Positions 34,658-43,232 of a stretch of DNA of 57,554 nucleotides are shown in pieces. The notes under the pieces are model-generated. The model had not been told where the DNA came from. It did not search any database and saw only the letters and a program-made list of their open reading frames with translations. Position 1 is the stretch's first letter. Each line of letters starts with the position of its first letter. Origin of the DNA: a bacterium HR11. GTDB taxonomy: Bacteria > Acidobacteriota > HRBIN11. The DNA is taken from contig BEHN01000019.1 of the NCBI GenBank assembly GCA_002898535.1, positions 1 through 57,554 on the forward strand. Reading direction: 5' to 3'. The position numbers and the translations under genes were made by a program.

Positions 34658-36124
34658 ATGGCGGAGGTGACCGTTTACATCGGCCTGGGAAGCAATCTCG
34701 GCGACCGGCGGAGCAACCTCCTCGAGGCCATCCGCCAGCTCCGCCAGAAAGTCCAAGTCGAGCGACTGTCGTCGGTCTACGAGACCGAACCGGCCTACGT
34801 CACCGACCAACCCCGCTTCCTCAACATGGTCCTCCAAGGGCGGACGGAGCTCTCGCCCCGGGAGCTTCTGGAGTTCTTGAAGGGCATCGAGCGGCGCATG
34901 GGTCGCCTGGCCTCCGAACGCTATGGCCCCCGGCCCATCGACCTGGACATCCTGCTATACGACGACCTGCGGGTCGACGAACCGGACCTGACGATTCCCC
35001 ACCCGCGATTGACGGAACGGGCCTTCGTCTTGATCCCTCTGGCCGAGATCGCCCCGGACCTGGTCCTGCCGGGTCAGACGGAACCCGTGGCCGTCCTGGC
35101 CTGCCGCGTCGAGGGCGTCGGCCGGGTCGTCCGGGTCGAGCGGGGCCTGAGCATTCGGCTCATCCGGGACGTCCAGGAAGAGCCGCCGCCCGTCCGCCTC
35201 AGCCTGACGAAGGCCGGCGTCACGGGCATCCGCCGCGTCATCCGCCTCCAGGGTCCAAACGGAGACGAGCTCTTCGAGGCCGAGATGGACCTCTACGTCG
35301 AGCTTCGGCCCGACCAGAAGGGCGTTCACATGTCCCGCTTCAGCGATACCATCGAGGAGATCTTCGGCGAGATCGAGATCGAGTCCGTCTCGACCCTGGA
35401 GCGGCTGGCCGAGCGGATCGCCCTGCAACTCTTACGGGACCAGCGGACCGTCCGGTCCGACGTCCACATCCGGGCCCGTTTCCCGCAAGAGCGCTTCACG
35501 CCCGTCTCCGGCAAGCGGACCCAGGAGCTGTACACCCTCATCGGGATGGCGGCGGCGACCCAGCGGCGGGTCGTCCACCTCGTCGGCGTCGAGGCCGAGG
35601 GCCTGATGGCCTGCCCCTGCGCTCAGGACATGATGGCCGCTTACGCCCGGGAGCACCTCGCCGAGGCCGGCTTCTCGCCCGAACAGATCGAGCGCATCCT
35701 GGCCGTCGTCCCGACGGCGACCCACAACCAGCGGGGCCGGGGGACGCTCCTGGTCGGAAGCGACGCGATCATCGACGCCCGTGACCTCGTCAGCATCGTG
35801 GAAAACGCCATGAGTAGCGAAAACTACGACCTCCTCAAGCGGCCCGACGAGCTGTTCGTCGTCGCCAAGGCCCACCGGCGGCCCCGCTTCGTCGAGGACG
35901 CCGTCCGGGAGATGATCCTCGGCCTCGTCGAGCTGTACCCGGACCTGCCCGACGACACCTTCGTCCTGGCCCGCCAGACGAACATGGAGTCCATCCACAA
36001 GCACGACGTCTACGCCGAACGCTCCGGCACGCTCGGCGAACTCCGTCGGGAACTCGCCGGCCCCGATTACGTCACGCCCCACACGACCCTCGACGCTTGG
36101 CTCCGGACCCGACTGGAACAGTAG
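34658..36124 (+). CDS. fusion of 6-hydroxymethyl-dihydropterin pyrophosphokinase (FolK) and GTP cyclohydrolase MptA
   Basis: The protein is 488 residues. Residues 1 to about 165 are HPPK: YIGLGSNLGDRRSNLLEAI, RFLNMV and YGPRPIDLDILLYDD. Residues about 185-488 are an MptA/FolE2-type cyclohydrolase: AGVTGIRRVIRL, EMDLYVELRPDQKGVHMSRF, ACPCAQDMM with its paired Cys, and VPTATHNQRGRG. MptA is Fe(II)-dependent and opens the H4MPT pterin pathway from GTP; FolK activates the hydroxymethylpterin for later condensation. One chain thus carries an early and a late step. The ATG follows GAGGGAG. Confidence 0.93.
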   Translation: MAEVTVYIGLGSNLGDRRSNLLEAIRQLRQKVQVERLSSVYETEPAYVTDQPRFLNMVLQGRTELSPRELLEFLKGIERRMGRLASERYGPRPIDLDILLYDDLRVDEPDLTIPHPRLTERAFVLIPLAEIAPDLVLPGQTEPVAVLACRVEGVGRVVRVERGLSIRLIRDVQEEPPPVRLSLTKAGVTGIRRVIRLQGPNGDELFEAEMDLYVELRPDQKGVHMSRFSDTIEEIFGEIEIESVSTLERLAERIALQLLRDQRTVRSDVHIRARFPQERFTPVSGKRTQELYTLIGMAAATQRRVVHLVGVEAEGLMACPCAQDMMAAYAREHLAEAGFSPEQIERILAVVPTATHNQRGRGTLLVGSDAIIDARDLVSIVENAMSSENYDLLKRPDELFVVAKAHRRPRFVEDAVREMILGLVELYPDLPDDTFVLARQTNMESIHKHDVYAERSGTLGELRRELAGPDYVTPHTTLDAWLRTRLEQ

Positions 36125-36606
36125 CGTGGGCAGATGGGCAGGTCGGCAGATAGGCAGATGGGCAGGTGGGCAGATGGGCAGGTCGGCAGATGGGGAGGTA
36201 GAAATGGGGACATATTTTTGCTATTCGCCATTCGCCGTTCGCTATTCGCCCTTAACCTCGGACGGTGGGAAAGGCCGACCGGACGCCACCCTTACAAACC
36301 GAACCCCTCCGTCAAGCGAGGTTTTAAGCTATGGCCTACCGGGTGACCGTTCCGGAATCCGTGGAATTTTATTCCCGGATTCCTTCCTGCTTCCTCGCGG
36401 GGATACTCGTAGACCGACCCGCAGGGGCCGTTCCGCCGCAGAGCCCCGCTCCACAGGCTTGACTTCCCGCGGAACTCGCGGTAGGGCCGTTTTCGGGCAC
36501 GCGCCCGAGGGCGGCCAGCCCGACCTCCCGTTGGTTCTCCGGGAGAGAAAATGCCGCAAAAGTCCACACAGAATACCTGCCCGGTCAGCTGCTGTCAACC
36601 CTTTAG
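36125..36606. repeat. repeat island after folK-mptA
   Basis: About nine GGGCAGAT/GGGCAGGT octamers (36128-36200), then ATTCGCC units (36224-36252) and a GTGGGAAAGGCCGACCGGACG element near 36264. From 36300 to 36606 I see no supported gene. An ATG at 36551 with GGGAG upstream gives only 26 codons. Confidence 0.65.
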
Positions 36607-36804
36607 TACGACCGGGAGGGAGATTACTTAGAAGTGACCCTCGAGCGCCGGCCTGGCTGGTGGCGCACGACGGACGACGATGCGGTGATGGTGAAAGTGG
36701 ATGAACAGGGGCGGATGATCGGCTTTTCCGTGCAGGGCCTGAGTCGGAAGGACCGGCAAGAGGTCTGCATTCTAACGACTGAGCGGGTCACGCCCGAGCC
36801 TTAG
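36607..36804 (+). pseudogene. 5'-truncated DUF2283-like gene
   Basis: The frame reads YDREGDYLEVTLERRPGWW, then TTDDDAVMVKVDEQGRMIGF and SVQGLSRKDRQEV, the typical DUF2283 pattern. These are small proteins of unknown role, often near toxin-antitoxin genes. A TAG at 36604-36606 lies directly before the Y where the family normally has three to five more residues and its Met. A GTG at 36634 (56 residues) could still start a shortened protein, but GGGAGG is about 14 bases away. I read it as a remnant. Confidence 0.55.
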
Positions 36805-36852
36805 GCCGATGGGTGCCGGGTATTCCACGCCCCCCGATCCGCATTCCGACCC

Positions 36853-38166
36853 CTATCCCGACCGTCGGGCGTACATCTGACCCAGGGCCGCCGTCCGGGC
36901 CGCCAGTTCCCGGAAGTCGACCCGCTCATAGCCGATGACGTAACTCTCCAAGCAGTCCCCCAACGGTGCCCGCCAGCGTTCGGGAATCGCCGAGGCCCCC
37001 CGGACCGTCCCGAGGATGGCCCCGACGATGCCGGCCGCCGTGTCCGTGTCCCCGCCGCATTGGACGGCCAGGACGACGCTCCGACTGAAGTCCCCTTCGC
37101 CGAACCACAGGGCCACGAGGACGGCCGCCAGGTTCGGGAACGTATGAAGCCAGTGATACTCGCCGAGAATCTCGGCCTCGACCGACGCCCACGCCTCGGC
37201 CCAGTCGGACGCCTCGGCACACCATCGCAGGACCTGCCGAGCGACGGCCATGAATTGACTCCGGGGCGGCACGAAGTGAAGGGCGATCTCGGTCAGGCGG
37301 CGGGGGTCCGACTCGACGAAGGCGGCGGCGGTCATCGCCGCAATGAACAACGCTCCGTAGACGCCCTCCGTCTCGTGGGCGATGACGGCGTCCCGGTAGG
37401 CCAGCTCGATAGCCGCTTCGGGTCGGCCCGGGGCCAGCCAGCCGCAGATCTCGGCCTTCATCATCGCCCCGACCCAATGGCTCAGGGGGTTGTCCGTCGA
37501 GCCCGACTCCGGTGGGAAAATACCCCGTCGGAGATTTTCCAGGGCGATGGCCTCGGCCGTGTAAGCCCGGGGAAGGCGCTCAAGCCACGCCAGGCCGAGC
37601 TGTTCGCTGGTGAAGTCCAGGCCGTACTGCTCGGCGACATGGAGCAGGACGAGGGGATACGCCGTGTCGTCGTTGAGGCTCGACGGCGGCGCCAGGTAGT
37701 CTGTAACAGTTCCATAGGTCTCGGCGATGCGGGCCCGGGGCCACCCCTCGACAGGACTGCCGAGGGCTCCGCCGATGACCTTTCCGAGCCAGCCGCCGAG
37801 GACCCGGTCCTCGTGGTCCCTGAAGCCATAGGCCGGAAGCTCGGGGGCTGGCGGGAGGGACGCCCGAATGTCTTTTAGGGTCACGGGCCGCTCGATGCCC
37901 GGCAGGGGGACCGGCGGGGCGTGCCGGAGGGCATGGTGGATGCAGGCCATCACGACGAGCAGACGGTCCCACTCGCCGGCCTCGTATAGCCGCTGGCCCT
38001 CCGGGAGAAGGGCCTCGGCCGCCCGGACGTCGTAGCCCTTCTGGCCCATCGCCCGAACGAGGGCCTCCGTCGGACGGACGACGACCCCCGTATCGGTCAC
38101 GAGCTCCCAACGGCGGCGGATCTCCTCCACTCGCTTTGACCGTTCCTCCATCCCCGACCGTTCCAT
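36853..38166 (-). CDS. ADP-ribosylglycohydrolase family protein
   Basis: This 437-residue protein belongs to the ARH/DraG family, which removes ADP-ribose from proteins or small molecules with two Mg ions. The N-terminal 130 residues are an extra helical region. The core begins EDRVLGGWLGKVIGGALGSP, with SSLNDDTAYPLVLLHV as the first metal site. WVGAMMKAEICGWLAPG follows, and CGGDTDTAAGIVGAILG is the second metal site. It is transcribed against the C1 genes around it and shares the 38167-38323 region with the cyclo-ligase gene. The substrate is unknown. I start at the ATG at 38166. Confidence 0.9.
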   Translation of the reverse strand: MERSGMEERSKRVEEIRRRWELVTDTGVVVRPTEALVRAMGQKGYDVRAAEALLPEGQRLYEAGEWDRLLVVMACIHHALRHAPPVPLPGIERPVTLKDIRASLPPAPELPAYGFRDHEDRVLGGWLGKVIGGALGSPVEGWPRARIAETYGTVTDYLAPPSSLNDDTAYPLVLLHVAEQYGLDFTSEQLGLAWLERLPRAYTAEAIALENLRRGIFPPESGSTDNPLSHWVGAMMKAEICGWLAPGRPEAAIELAYRDAVIAHETEGVYGALFIAAMTAAAFVESDPRRLTEIALHFVPPRSQFMAVARQVLRWCAEASDWAEAWASVEAEILGEYHWLHTFPNLAAVLVALWFGEGDFSRSVVLAVQCGGDTDTAAGIVGAILGTVRGASAIPERWRAPLGDCLESYVIGYERVDFRELAARTAALGQMYARRSG

Positions 38167-38190
38167 AGGCGTCCTGGGGCATTTCGGAAA

Positions 38191-38218
38191 TTCCCATCGG
38201 CGGCAGTTTCTATATAAT
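38191..38218 (+). promoter_or_regulatory. promoter of the cyclo-ligase-ftr operon
   Basis: TTCCCA (38191-38196), a 16-base spacer and a perfect TATAAT (38213-38218). The AT-rich core TATATAATAT could also serve the divergent ADP-ribosylglycohydrolase gene. Confidence 0.6.
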
Positions 38219-38323
38219 ATCGTCGGTGGTGGGCATTGGGGAGCGGGGTCCTGAAGGGGTCGACCCCGAACGCCGTACACCTACCACCCAAGACCTAACA
38301 CCGATTGCCTCAGGAGTCGGACG

Positions 38324-38959
38324 ATGGACGAGACGACCGTCAAGGACGAGGCCGCTTTAAAAGAAGAGCTCCGGAAGCGCATCACGAAGGCCCGCGTGGC
38401 CGAGCCCGACAAGGACGAAAAGAGCCGGGTCATCATGGAAAAGGTCTTCGCCCTGCCGGCCTTCCAGGAGGCCCGGGTCGTCCAGTTTTACATCGACGCC
38501 GCCAGCGAGGTCCGGACCCGAAGCTTCATCCCCAAGGCGATGGAGCTGGGTAAAAAGGTCATCGTCCCCTACTGCACGAAGGACGAACAGGGCGACGACA
38601 TCCTCAGGCTCTTCCCCCTGACGAGCTTCGACGAACTGGAGGTCGGGGCCTTCAACATCCTGGAGCCCAAGGTCAGCCTCCGGGACTTGCCCGACCGGCA
38701 GTGGGACGTCCGGGACGTCGACTTCATCATCGTGCCCGGCGTCGTCTTCGACCGGCGGGGCGGCCGGATCGGCCACGGGTGGGCGTACTACGACAAGCTG
38801 TTGCGTCTGGCCCGGCCCGACTGCTGGCTCGTCGGCATCGCCTACGAGTGCCAGGTCGTGGACTACGTCCCGATGGGGCCCCACGACGTGTACATGGACC
38901 TGGTCGTGACGGAGCAGAACATCTATGAGGGCTTGCGGCTGAAGGAGCGGCGTCGATGA
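38324..38959 (+). CDS. 5-formyltetrahydrofolate cyclo-ligase-like protein
   Basis: This 211-residue protein has the MTHFS fold: VVQFYIDAASEVRTRSFIPKA, GKKVIVPYC, DFIIVPGVVFDRRGGRIGHG and WAYYDKLLR. The usual GRGGGYYDRLL loop is altered to GHGWAYYDKLL. Classical enzymes convert 5-formyl-H4F to 5,10-methenyl-H4F with ATP. Here its stop overlaps the ftr start by four bases (ATGA), so the partner may be H4MPT or a formyl-H4MPT repair/salvage step rather than folate; that is inference. CAGGAG precedes the ATG. Confidence 0.9.
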   Translation: MDETTVKDEAALKEELRKRITKARVAEPDKDEKSRVIMEKVFALPAFQEARVVQFYIDAASEVRTRSFIPKAMELGKKVIVPYCTKDEQGDDILRLFPLTSFDELEVGAFNILEPKVSLRDLPDRQWDVRDVDFIIVPGVVFDRRGGRIGHGWAYYDKLLRLARPDCWLVGIAYECQVVDYVPMGPHDVYMDLVVTEQNIYEGLRLKERRR

Positions 38960-39894
38960 GCCGGTCTCTCCTGGACCTCGTCGAGGACACCTACGTCGAG
39001 GCCTTTCGGAGCGTCTATGCGGCCGTCCTGATCACGGCCCGGGACAAGACGTGGCTCGACCATGCCGTCGCCGCCGTCACGGGCCACGCCTCGAGTACGA
39101 TCATGTGCGACTGCGAGGCCGGCCTCGACCGTTACGTCTACGAAGGGACGCCGGACGGCCGCATCGGGGCCATCGTCCAGTTCCACGTCCCCAAGTTCCG
39201 GAAGGACCACGTGCGGGCCTTGGAACTCACGCTGATCCGCCGCCTCGGCCAGGACGTCCTGACGTGTCCGACGGCCGCCGTCTGGAACGTCCTCCCGACC
39301 CAGAACGCCTTTCCTATCGGCCGGAAGTTGGCCTTCTTCGGCGACGGCTACCAGGAGCGGGTCCGCCTGTACGACCGGGACGTGTGGCAGGTCCCCGTCA
39401 TGGGCGGCGTGTTTCTGGCTGAGGAGCTGATCGGCTACGCCGACGGCCTCATGGGCGGGATGCTGTGGCTGTTGGCCGAAGACCTCGACGCCGGTTTGGC
39501 CGCCGCCGAGAAGGCCGTCGAGGCGATCCGCCATGGGGCGCCCGGCGTCATCATGCCGTTTCCCGGCGGCATCACGTGGTCCGGCTCGAAGGCCGGGAGC
39601 CGGTACAAGTTCCTGTTCGCCTCGACCAATCACCCCTTCTGTCCGACCCTGCGGGACCGCATCCCGGACTCCCGCGTGCCCGAGGGCGTCCGGGCCATCC
39701 TGGAGATCATCATCAACGGGGAGAGCGTCGAGGCCGTCGCCCGGGCCATGCGGGTCGGCATGCAGGCCGTCCGGGACTGTCCGGGCCTCGTCCGCATCTC
39801 GGCGGGCAACTACGGGGGCCGCCTGGGGAAGACCAAGATTTACCTGCGGGAGTTGGTGCAAGGGATAGAGGGAGGTAGGGAGATAGGGAGATAG
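38956..39894 (+). CDS. ftr: formylmethanofuran:tetrahydromethanopterin formyltransferase
   Basis: The 312-residue protein is close to the family length (about 300). Ftr (FhcD in methylotrophs) moves the formyl group between methanofuran and N5 of H4MPT. DTYVEAFRSVYAAVLITARD, STIMCDCEAGLDRYV, QDVLTCPTAAVWN, FFGDGYQERVRLYDRDVW, IMPFPGGITWSGSKAGSRYK and STNHPFCPTLR match the conserved order. In bacteria it normally works in the Fhc complex (FhcABCD); A, B and C are not in this window. The C-terminal 12 residues enter GGGAGATAGGCAG repeat DNA, so the natural end may have drifted. Confidence 0.94.
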   Translation: MSRSLLDLVEDTYVEAFRSVYAAVLITARDKTWLDHAVAAVTGHASSTIMCDCEAGLDRYVYEGTPDGRIGAIVQFHVPKFRKDHVRALELTLIRRLGQDVLTCPTAAVWNVLPTQNAFPIGRKLAFFGDGYQERVRLYDRDVWQVPVMGGVFLAEELIGYADGLMGGMLWLLAEDLDAGLAAAEKAVEAIRHGAPGVIMPFPGGITWSGSKAGSRYKFLFASTNHPFCPTLRDRIPDSRVPEGVRAILEIIINGESVEAVARAMRVGMQAVRDCPGLVRISAGNYGGRLGKTKIYLRELVQGIEGGREIGR

Positions 39895-40317
39895 GCAGAT
39901 GGGCAGTCGGCAGATGGGCAGATAGGGAATCGCCGTTCGTCATTTTCTATGCTGGGAGCGCCGGTATCCTTGCCGGCCGACGGACAAGCGGGAAGTATAG
40001 GAAGGGAGGTAGGGTTCCCTAAGAGTCTATCTCACAAATCCATCTCCCTATGGGAGAGACCTGGAAGAGGGTCTTCGTTTCTACTCCCTTTGCCCGCTGG
40101 GAGAGAGGCATCGAGGGTAAGAGCCCGGGCATCGGATTGATGAGATCCCATTCGCCATTCGCTCCCTGGGGTCTCGGCGATGGCTTTTCCCCTGGCCCAT
40201 CTGCCGACCTGCCCACCTGCCCAATGCTGGGAAAAATCGGCCTCCCCGAAGGGTCGGAAGGGCCGAATCCATCCGGATTCACGGGCCGAACGGCCCTGTG
40301 ATTTCAGGTCCCCCGCC
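39895..40317. repeat. repeat island between ftr and mfnB
   Basis: GGCAGATGGGCAG octamers (39894-39925), a CGCCGTTCG unit, reverse-complement CCATCTGCCGACCTGCCC octamers (40197-40222), and at 40218-40290 a dispersed element whose reverse complement matches 18420-18490. No gene supported. Confidence 0.65.
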
Positions 40318-41028
40318 ATGAAGCTCCTCGTCAGCGTGGTCGACCCGGAAGAAGCGCAGACGGCCCTCGCCGCCGGGGTCGACATCTTGGACGTCAAGAA
40401 CCCGGCGGAAGGCTCCCTGGGGGCGCCCTCGCCGGAGACCGTCCGGCGTATTCGGGCGATAACGCCGCCGGTCGTCCCCCTCAGCGTGGCCATCGGAGAC
40501 ATGCCGAACCTGCCGGGCACGGCCGCCTTAGCCGCCTATGGAGCCGCTCGCCTCGGGGCGACTTACGTGAAGGTCGGCCTGTGGGGCGTCTCGACGGAGG
40601 CCGAGGCCTGGACCCTCCTCCGAGCCGTCCAGGCGGCCTGTGCCGAATTCCCGACCGTCCGGGTGATCGCCTGCGGATATGCCGATGCCGACCGGCTTCC
40701 CCACCGCCCCCTGCCGCCCCTCTGCCTGCCGGCCGTCGCCCGAGCCGCCGGCGTGCACGGTTGCATGCTGGATACGGCCCTCAAGGACGGCCGTCGGCTG
40801 TGGGACTTCCTGTCGGAGGCCGACCTCCGGGCTTTCATTGCGGCGGCTCATGAGGCCGGGCTTCTCGTGGCCCTGGCCGGCTCGCTTCAAGCGGAGGACC
40901 TCCCCCGCCTCCGGGGCCTCGGGGCCGACGTCGTCGGTGTGCGCTCGGCCGCCTGTCGGGACGGTCGCCGGACCGGTCCCCTGGACGTCGAGCGCCTCCG
41001 TCAGCTCCGGGCGCTCTCGTGGGGGTGA
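40318..41028 (+). CDS. mfnB: (5-formylfuran-3-yl)methyl phosphate synthase (DUF556), methanofuran pathway
   Basis: This 236-residue TIM-barrel enzyme condenses two molecules of glyceraldehyde 3-phosphate to the furan phosphate from which methanofuran is built. Schiff-base lysine K27 lies in LDVKNPAEGSLGA, and the second lysine K156 in MLDTALKDGR, matching positions 27 and 155 described for the Methanocaldococcus enzyme. LPGTAALAAYGAARLGATYVKVGLWG and VGVRSAAC are conserved. Its presence shows the organism makes a methanofuran-type cofactor, which ftr needs. The start at 40318 has only a weak ribosome-binding site. Confidence 0.94.
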   Translation: MKLLVSVVDPEEAQTALAAGVDILDVKNPAEGSLGAPSPETVRRIRAITPPVVPLSVAIGDMPNLPGTAALAAYGAARLGATYVKVGLWGVSTEAEAWTLLRAVQAACAEFPTVRVIACGYADADRLPHRPLPPLCLPAVARAAGVHGCMLDTALKDGRRLWDFLSEADLRAFIAAAHEAGLLVALAGSLQAEDLPRLRGLGADVVGVRSAACRDGRRTGPLDVERLRQLRALSWG

Positions 41029-41091
41029 CGTCGTGACGAAGTCGAACCCCTGACCCCGTGCGGCCTGGGCGACGGCTCTCTCCCTGATTCA

Positions 41092-41763
41092 TCACGCCCA
41101 GGCATCGCCCACGCCGAGCAGGTTCATCAGGAGCCGCAGGACCGGCACGAGCAGGGTCCCGAAGAAACCGGGAATCAGAAAGAGGGCCATCAACATGAAG
41201 GGCATGAAGGGCTTGGCTTGATACCAGTAGACGAGCCACCGGCGGGGCAGGAGACCCTCGGCGACCCAGCTCCCGTCGAGGGGAAATAGGGGCAGGAGGT
41301 TGAAGAGAGCCAAGGCGATATTGAGCTGGACGCCGACGAGGCAGATGGCTAAGACGAGTTCGGCGACCAGGCCCAGGCGGAGGCCGCCGGTAAATGTCAG
41401 CCGGAGAAGGTGATACACAAGCGCGAAGAACGTCGCCAACAGCAGATTGCTGACGGGCCCCGCCAGGGCCGTCAGCATCTGGCCCCGCCGGGGGTGCCGA
41501 AAGTACCGGGCATCGACGGGCGTCGGCTTGGCCCATCCGATGACGATTCCCCCGGCGATCAGGGAAATCAGGGGCAGGAGGATGGTCCCGATGGGATCGA
41601 TATGGGGAAGGGGGTTCAAGGTAATACGGCCTTGATAGCGGGCCGTCGGGTCGCCCAGTCGCCAGGCCGTCCAGGCGTGGGCGCTTTCATGGAACGACAG
41701 GCTCAAGAGTAAGTGGACAAAGTACAGGAGGACGGTCCACAGGTGAAGCATGGAATCGCTCAT
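41092..41763 (-). CDS. site-2-protease-like M50 membrane metallopeptidase
   Basis: This 223-residue protein has five to six membrane segments. The zinc motif HESAH (25-29) is in the first, and NLLPLFPLDGSWV supplies the third ligand Asp. ALAGPVSNLLLA is also typical of the small FwdE-independent M50B branch. It would cleave membrane-embedded substrates, which are unknown. Its ATG overlaps the gatA stop (ATGA), so it is last in the gatC-gatA operon, an arrangement without an obvious functional reason. Confidence 0.92.
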   Translation of the reverse strand: MSDSMLHLWTVLLYFVHLLLSLSFHESAHAWTAWRLGDPTARYQGRITLNPLPHIDPIGTILLPLISLIAGGIVIGWAKPTPVDARYFRHPRRGQMLTALAGPVSNLLLATFFALVYHLLRLTFTGGLRLGLVAELVLAICLVGVQLNIALALFNLLPLFPLDGSWVAEGLLPRRWLVYWYQAKPFMPFMLMALFLIPGFFGTLLVPVLRLLMNLLGVGDAWA

Positions 41764-43232
41764 GCGTCGACTCCGGGAGGGACTTCGCGGTAAAAGGGCC
41801 GTAACTGCTCGACCCACATGGCGAACTGGTAGAGGCGCTCCTCTTGGAAATGGGGGCCGATGACCTGGAGGCCGATGGGCAGGCCCTGGCGGTCCTTCCC
41901 GATGGGGACCGAGATGGCCGGGAGGCCGGCCAGGGAGGCCGGCACCGTGTAGATGTCCGACAGGTACATCTTGAGGGGGTCGTCCAGCTTTTCGCCCAGC
42001 CGCCAGGCCGTCGAAGGGCTCGTCGGCGTCAGGACCAGGTCCACGGTCTCGAAGGCCCGGGCGAAGTCCTGGGCGATGAGCGTCCGGGCCCGAGCGGCCG
42101 TGAGATAGTAAGCGTCATAGTAGCCGGCGCTCAGGGCAAAGGTCCCCAGCATGATACGGCGCTTGACCTCGGGGCCAAAGCCATCGGCCCGGGTTCGGGC
42201 GTACATCTCCCGAAAGGTCCGGGCGGCGGCCCGGCGGCCGTACCGCACGCCGTCGTAGCGGGCCAGGTTGCTACTGGCCTCGGACGTGCAGATGACATAG
42301 TAGGTCGCGATGGCATACGGCGAGTGAGGCAGTGAGATTTCGAGGACCTCACAGCCCTCCCGGGCGAGTTCCTCGACGAGCGTCCGGATGGCCGTCCGGG
42401 TGTCTTCGTCGAGGCCCTCGGCGAAGGCCTCCCGGGGGAGGCCCAGACGCCACCGTCGATGGGACTCCCACCGCCGGACGGCGTCCAGGGAAAAGACCGG
42501 TACGTCGGCCGTCGTCTGGTCCATCTCGTCATACCCGGCGATGACGTGCAGGACGACGGCGTTGTCCCACACCCGGCGGGTAATGACGCCGATGACGTCC
42601 AGCGACGAGGCGAAGGCCACCAGGCCGTATCGGGAGACCCGCCCGTAGGTCGGCTTCATGCCGACGACGCCGCACAGGGCCGCCGGCTGACGGACCGAGC
42701 CACCCGTATCCGAGCCCAGGGCCGCCGGGACCATCCCGGCCGCCACGGCCGCCGCCGAGCCGCCCGACGAACCGCCCGGCACCCGGGTCAGGTCCCACGG
42801 ATTCCGGGTCGGAAAGTACCCCGAATTCTCCGTCGACGACCCCATCGCAAACTCGTCCATGTTCGTCTTACCGAAATAGCTGTAGCCGGCCGCCTTCAGG
42901 CGGGCGACGGCCGTGGCGTCGTAGGGCGCGATAAAGCCTTCCAGGATGCGGGACGCGCAGGTCGTCGGATAGCCCTCCGTGCAGATGTTGTCCTTGATGG
43001 CGACGGGGATTCCGTACAGGAGCGGCCATCCGTCCGACGGCCGGGGCAGGCGCCGGACGGCGTCCCGGACCGTCTCGGCGTCCCAGTGGAGGAAGGCCCG
43101 GACCTGCGGGTCCAGGGCTTCCGTCCGTTCGGCAAACGCCCGGACGACCTCTTGCGGATGAAGCGTCCCCCGACGGTAAGCGCTCTGAAAGTCGTCGACC
43201 GTCCACGTCCACCACTCGGTCGGAATCTTCAA
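41760..43232 (-). CDS. gatA: Asp-tRNA(Asn)/Glu-tRNA(Gln) amidotransferase subunit A
   Basis: This 490-residue amidase subunit releases ammonia from glutamine for transamidation of misacylated tRNA. The Ser-cis-Ser-Lys triad is K80 in AIKDN, S155 in GGSSGGS and S179 in DTGGSVR. FGKTNMDEFAMGSSTENS and PTYGRVSRYGLVAFASSLD are GatA signatures. It overlaps gatC by four bases upstream and the M50 gene by four downstream. gatB is not in the window. Confidence 0.96.
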   Translation of the reverse strand: MKIPTEWWTWTVDDFQSAYRRGTLHPQEVVRAFAERTEALDPQVRAFLHWDAETVRDAVRRLPRPSDGWPLLYGIPVAIKDNICTEGYPTTCASRILEGFIAPYDATAVARLKAAGYSYFGKTNMDEFAMGSSTENSGYFPTRNPWDLTRVPGGSSGGSAAAVAAGMVPAALGSDTGGSVRQPAALCGVVGMKPTYGRVSRYGLVAFASSLDVIGVITRRVWDNAVVLHVIAGYDEMDQTTADVPVFSLDAVRRWESHRRWRLGLPREAFAEGLDEDTRTAIRTLVEELAREGCEVLEISLPHSPYAIATYYVICTSEASSNLARYDGVRYGRRAAARTFREMYARTRADGFGPEVKRRIMLGTFALSAGYYDAYYLTAARARTLIAQDFARAFETVDLVLTPTSPSTAWRLGEKLDDPLKMYLSDIYTVPASLAGLPAISVPIGKDRQGLPIGLQVIGPHFQEERLYQFAMWVEQLRPFYREVPPGVDA

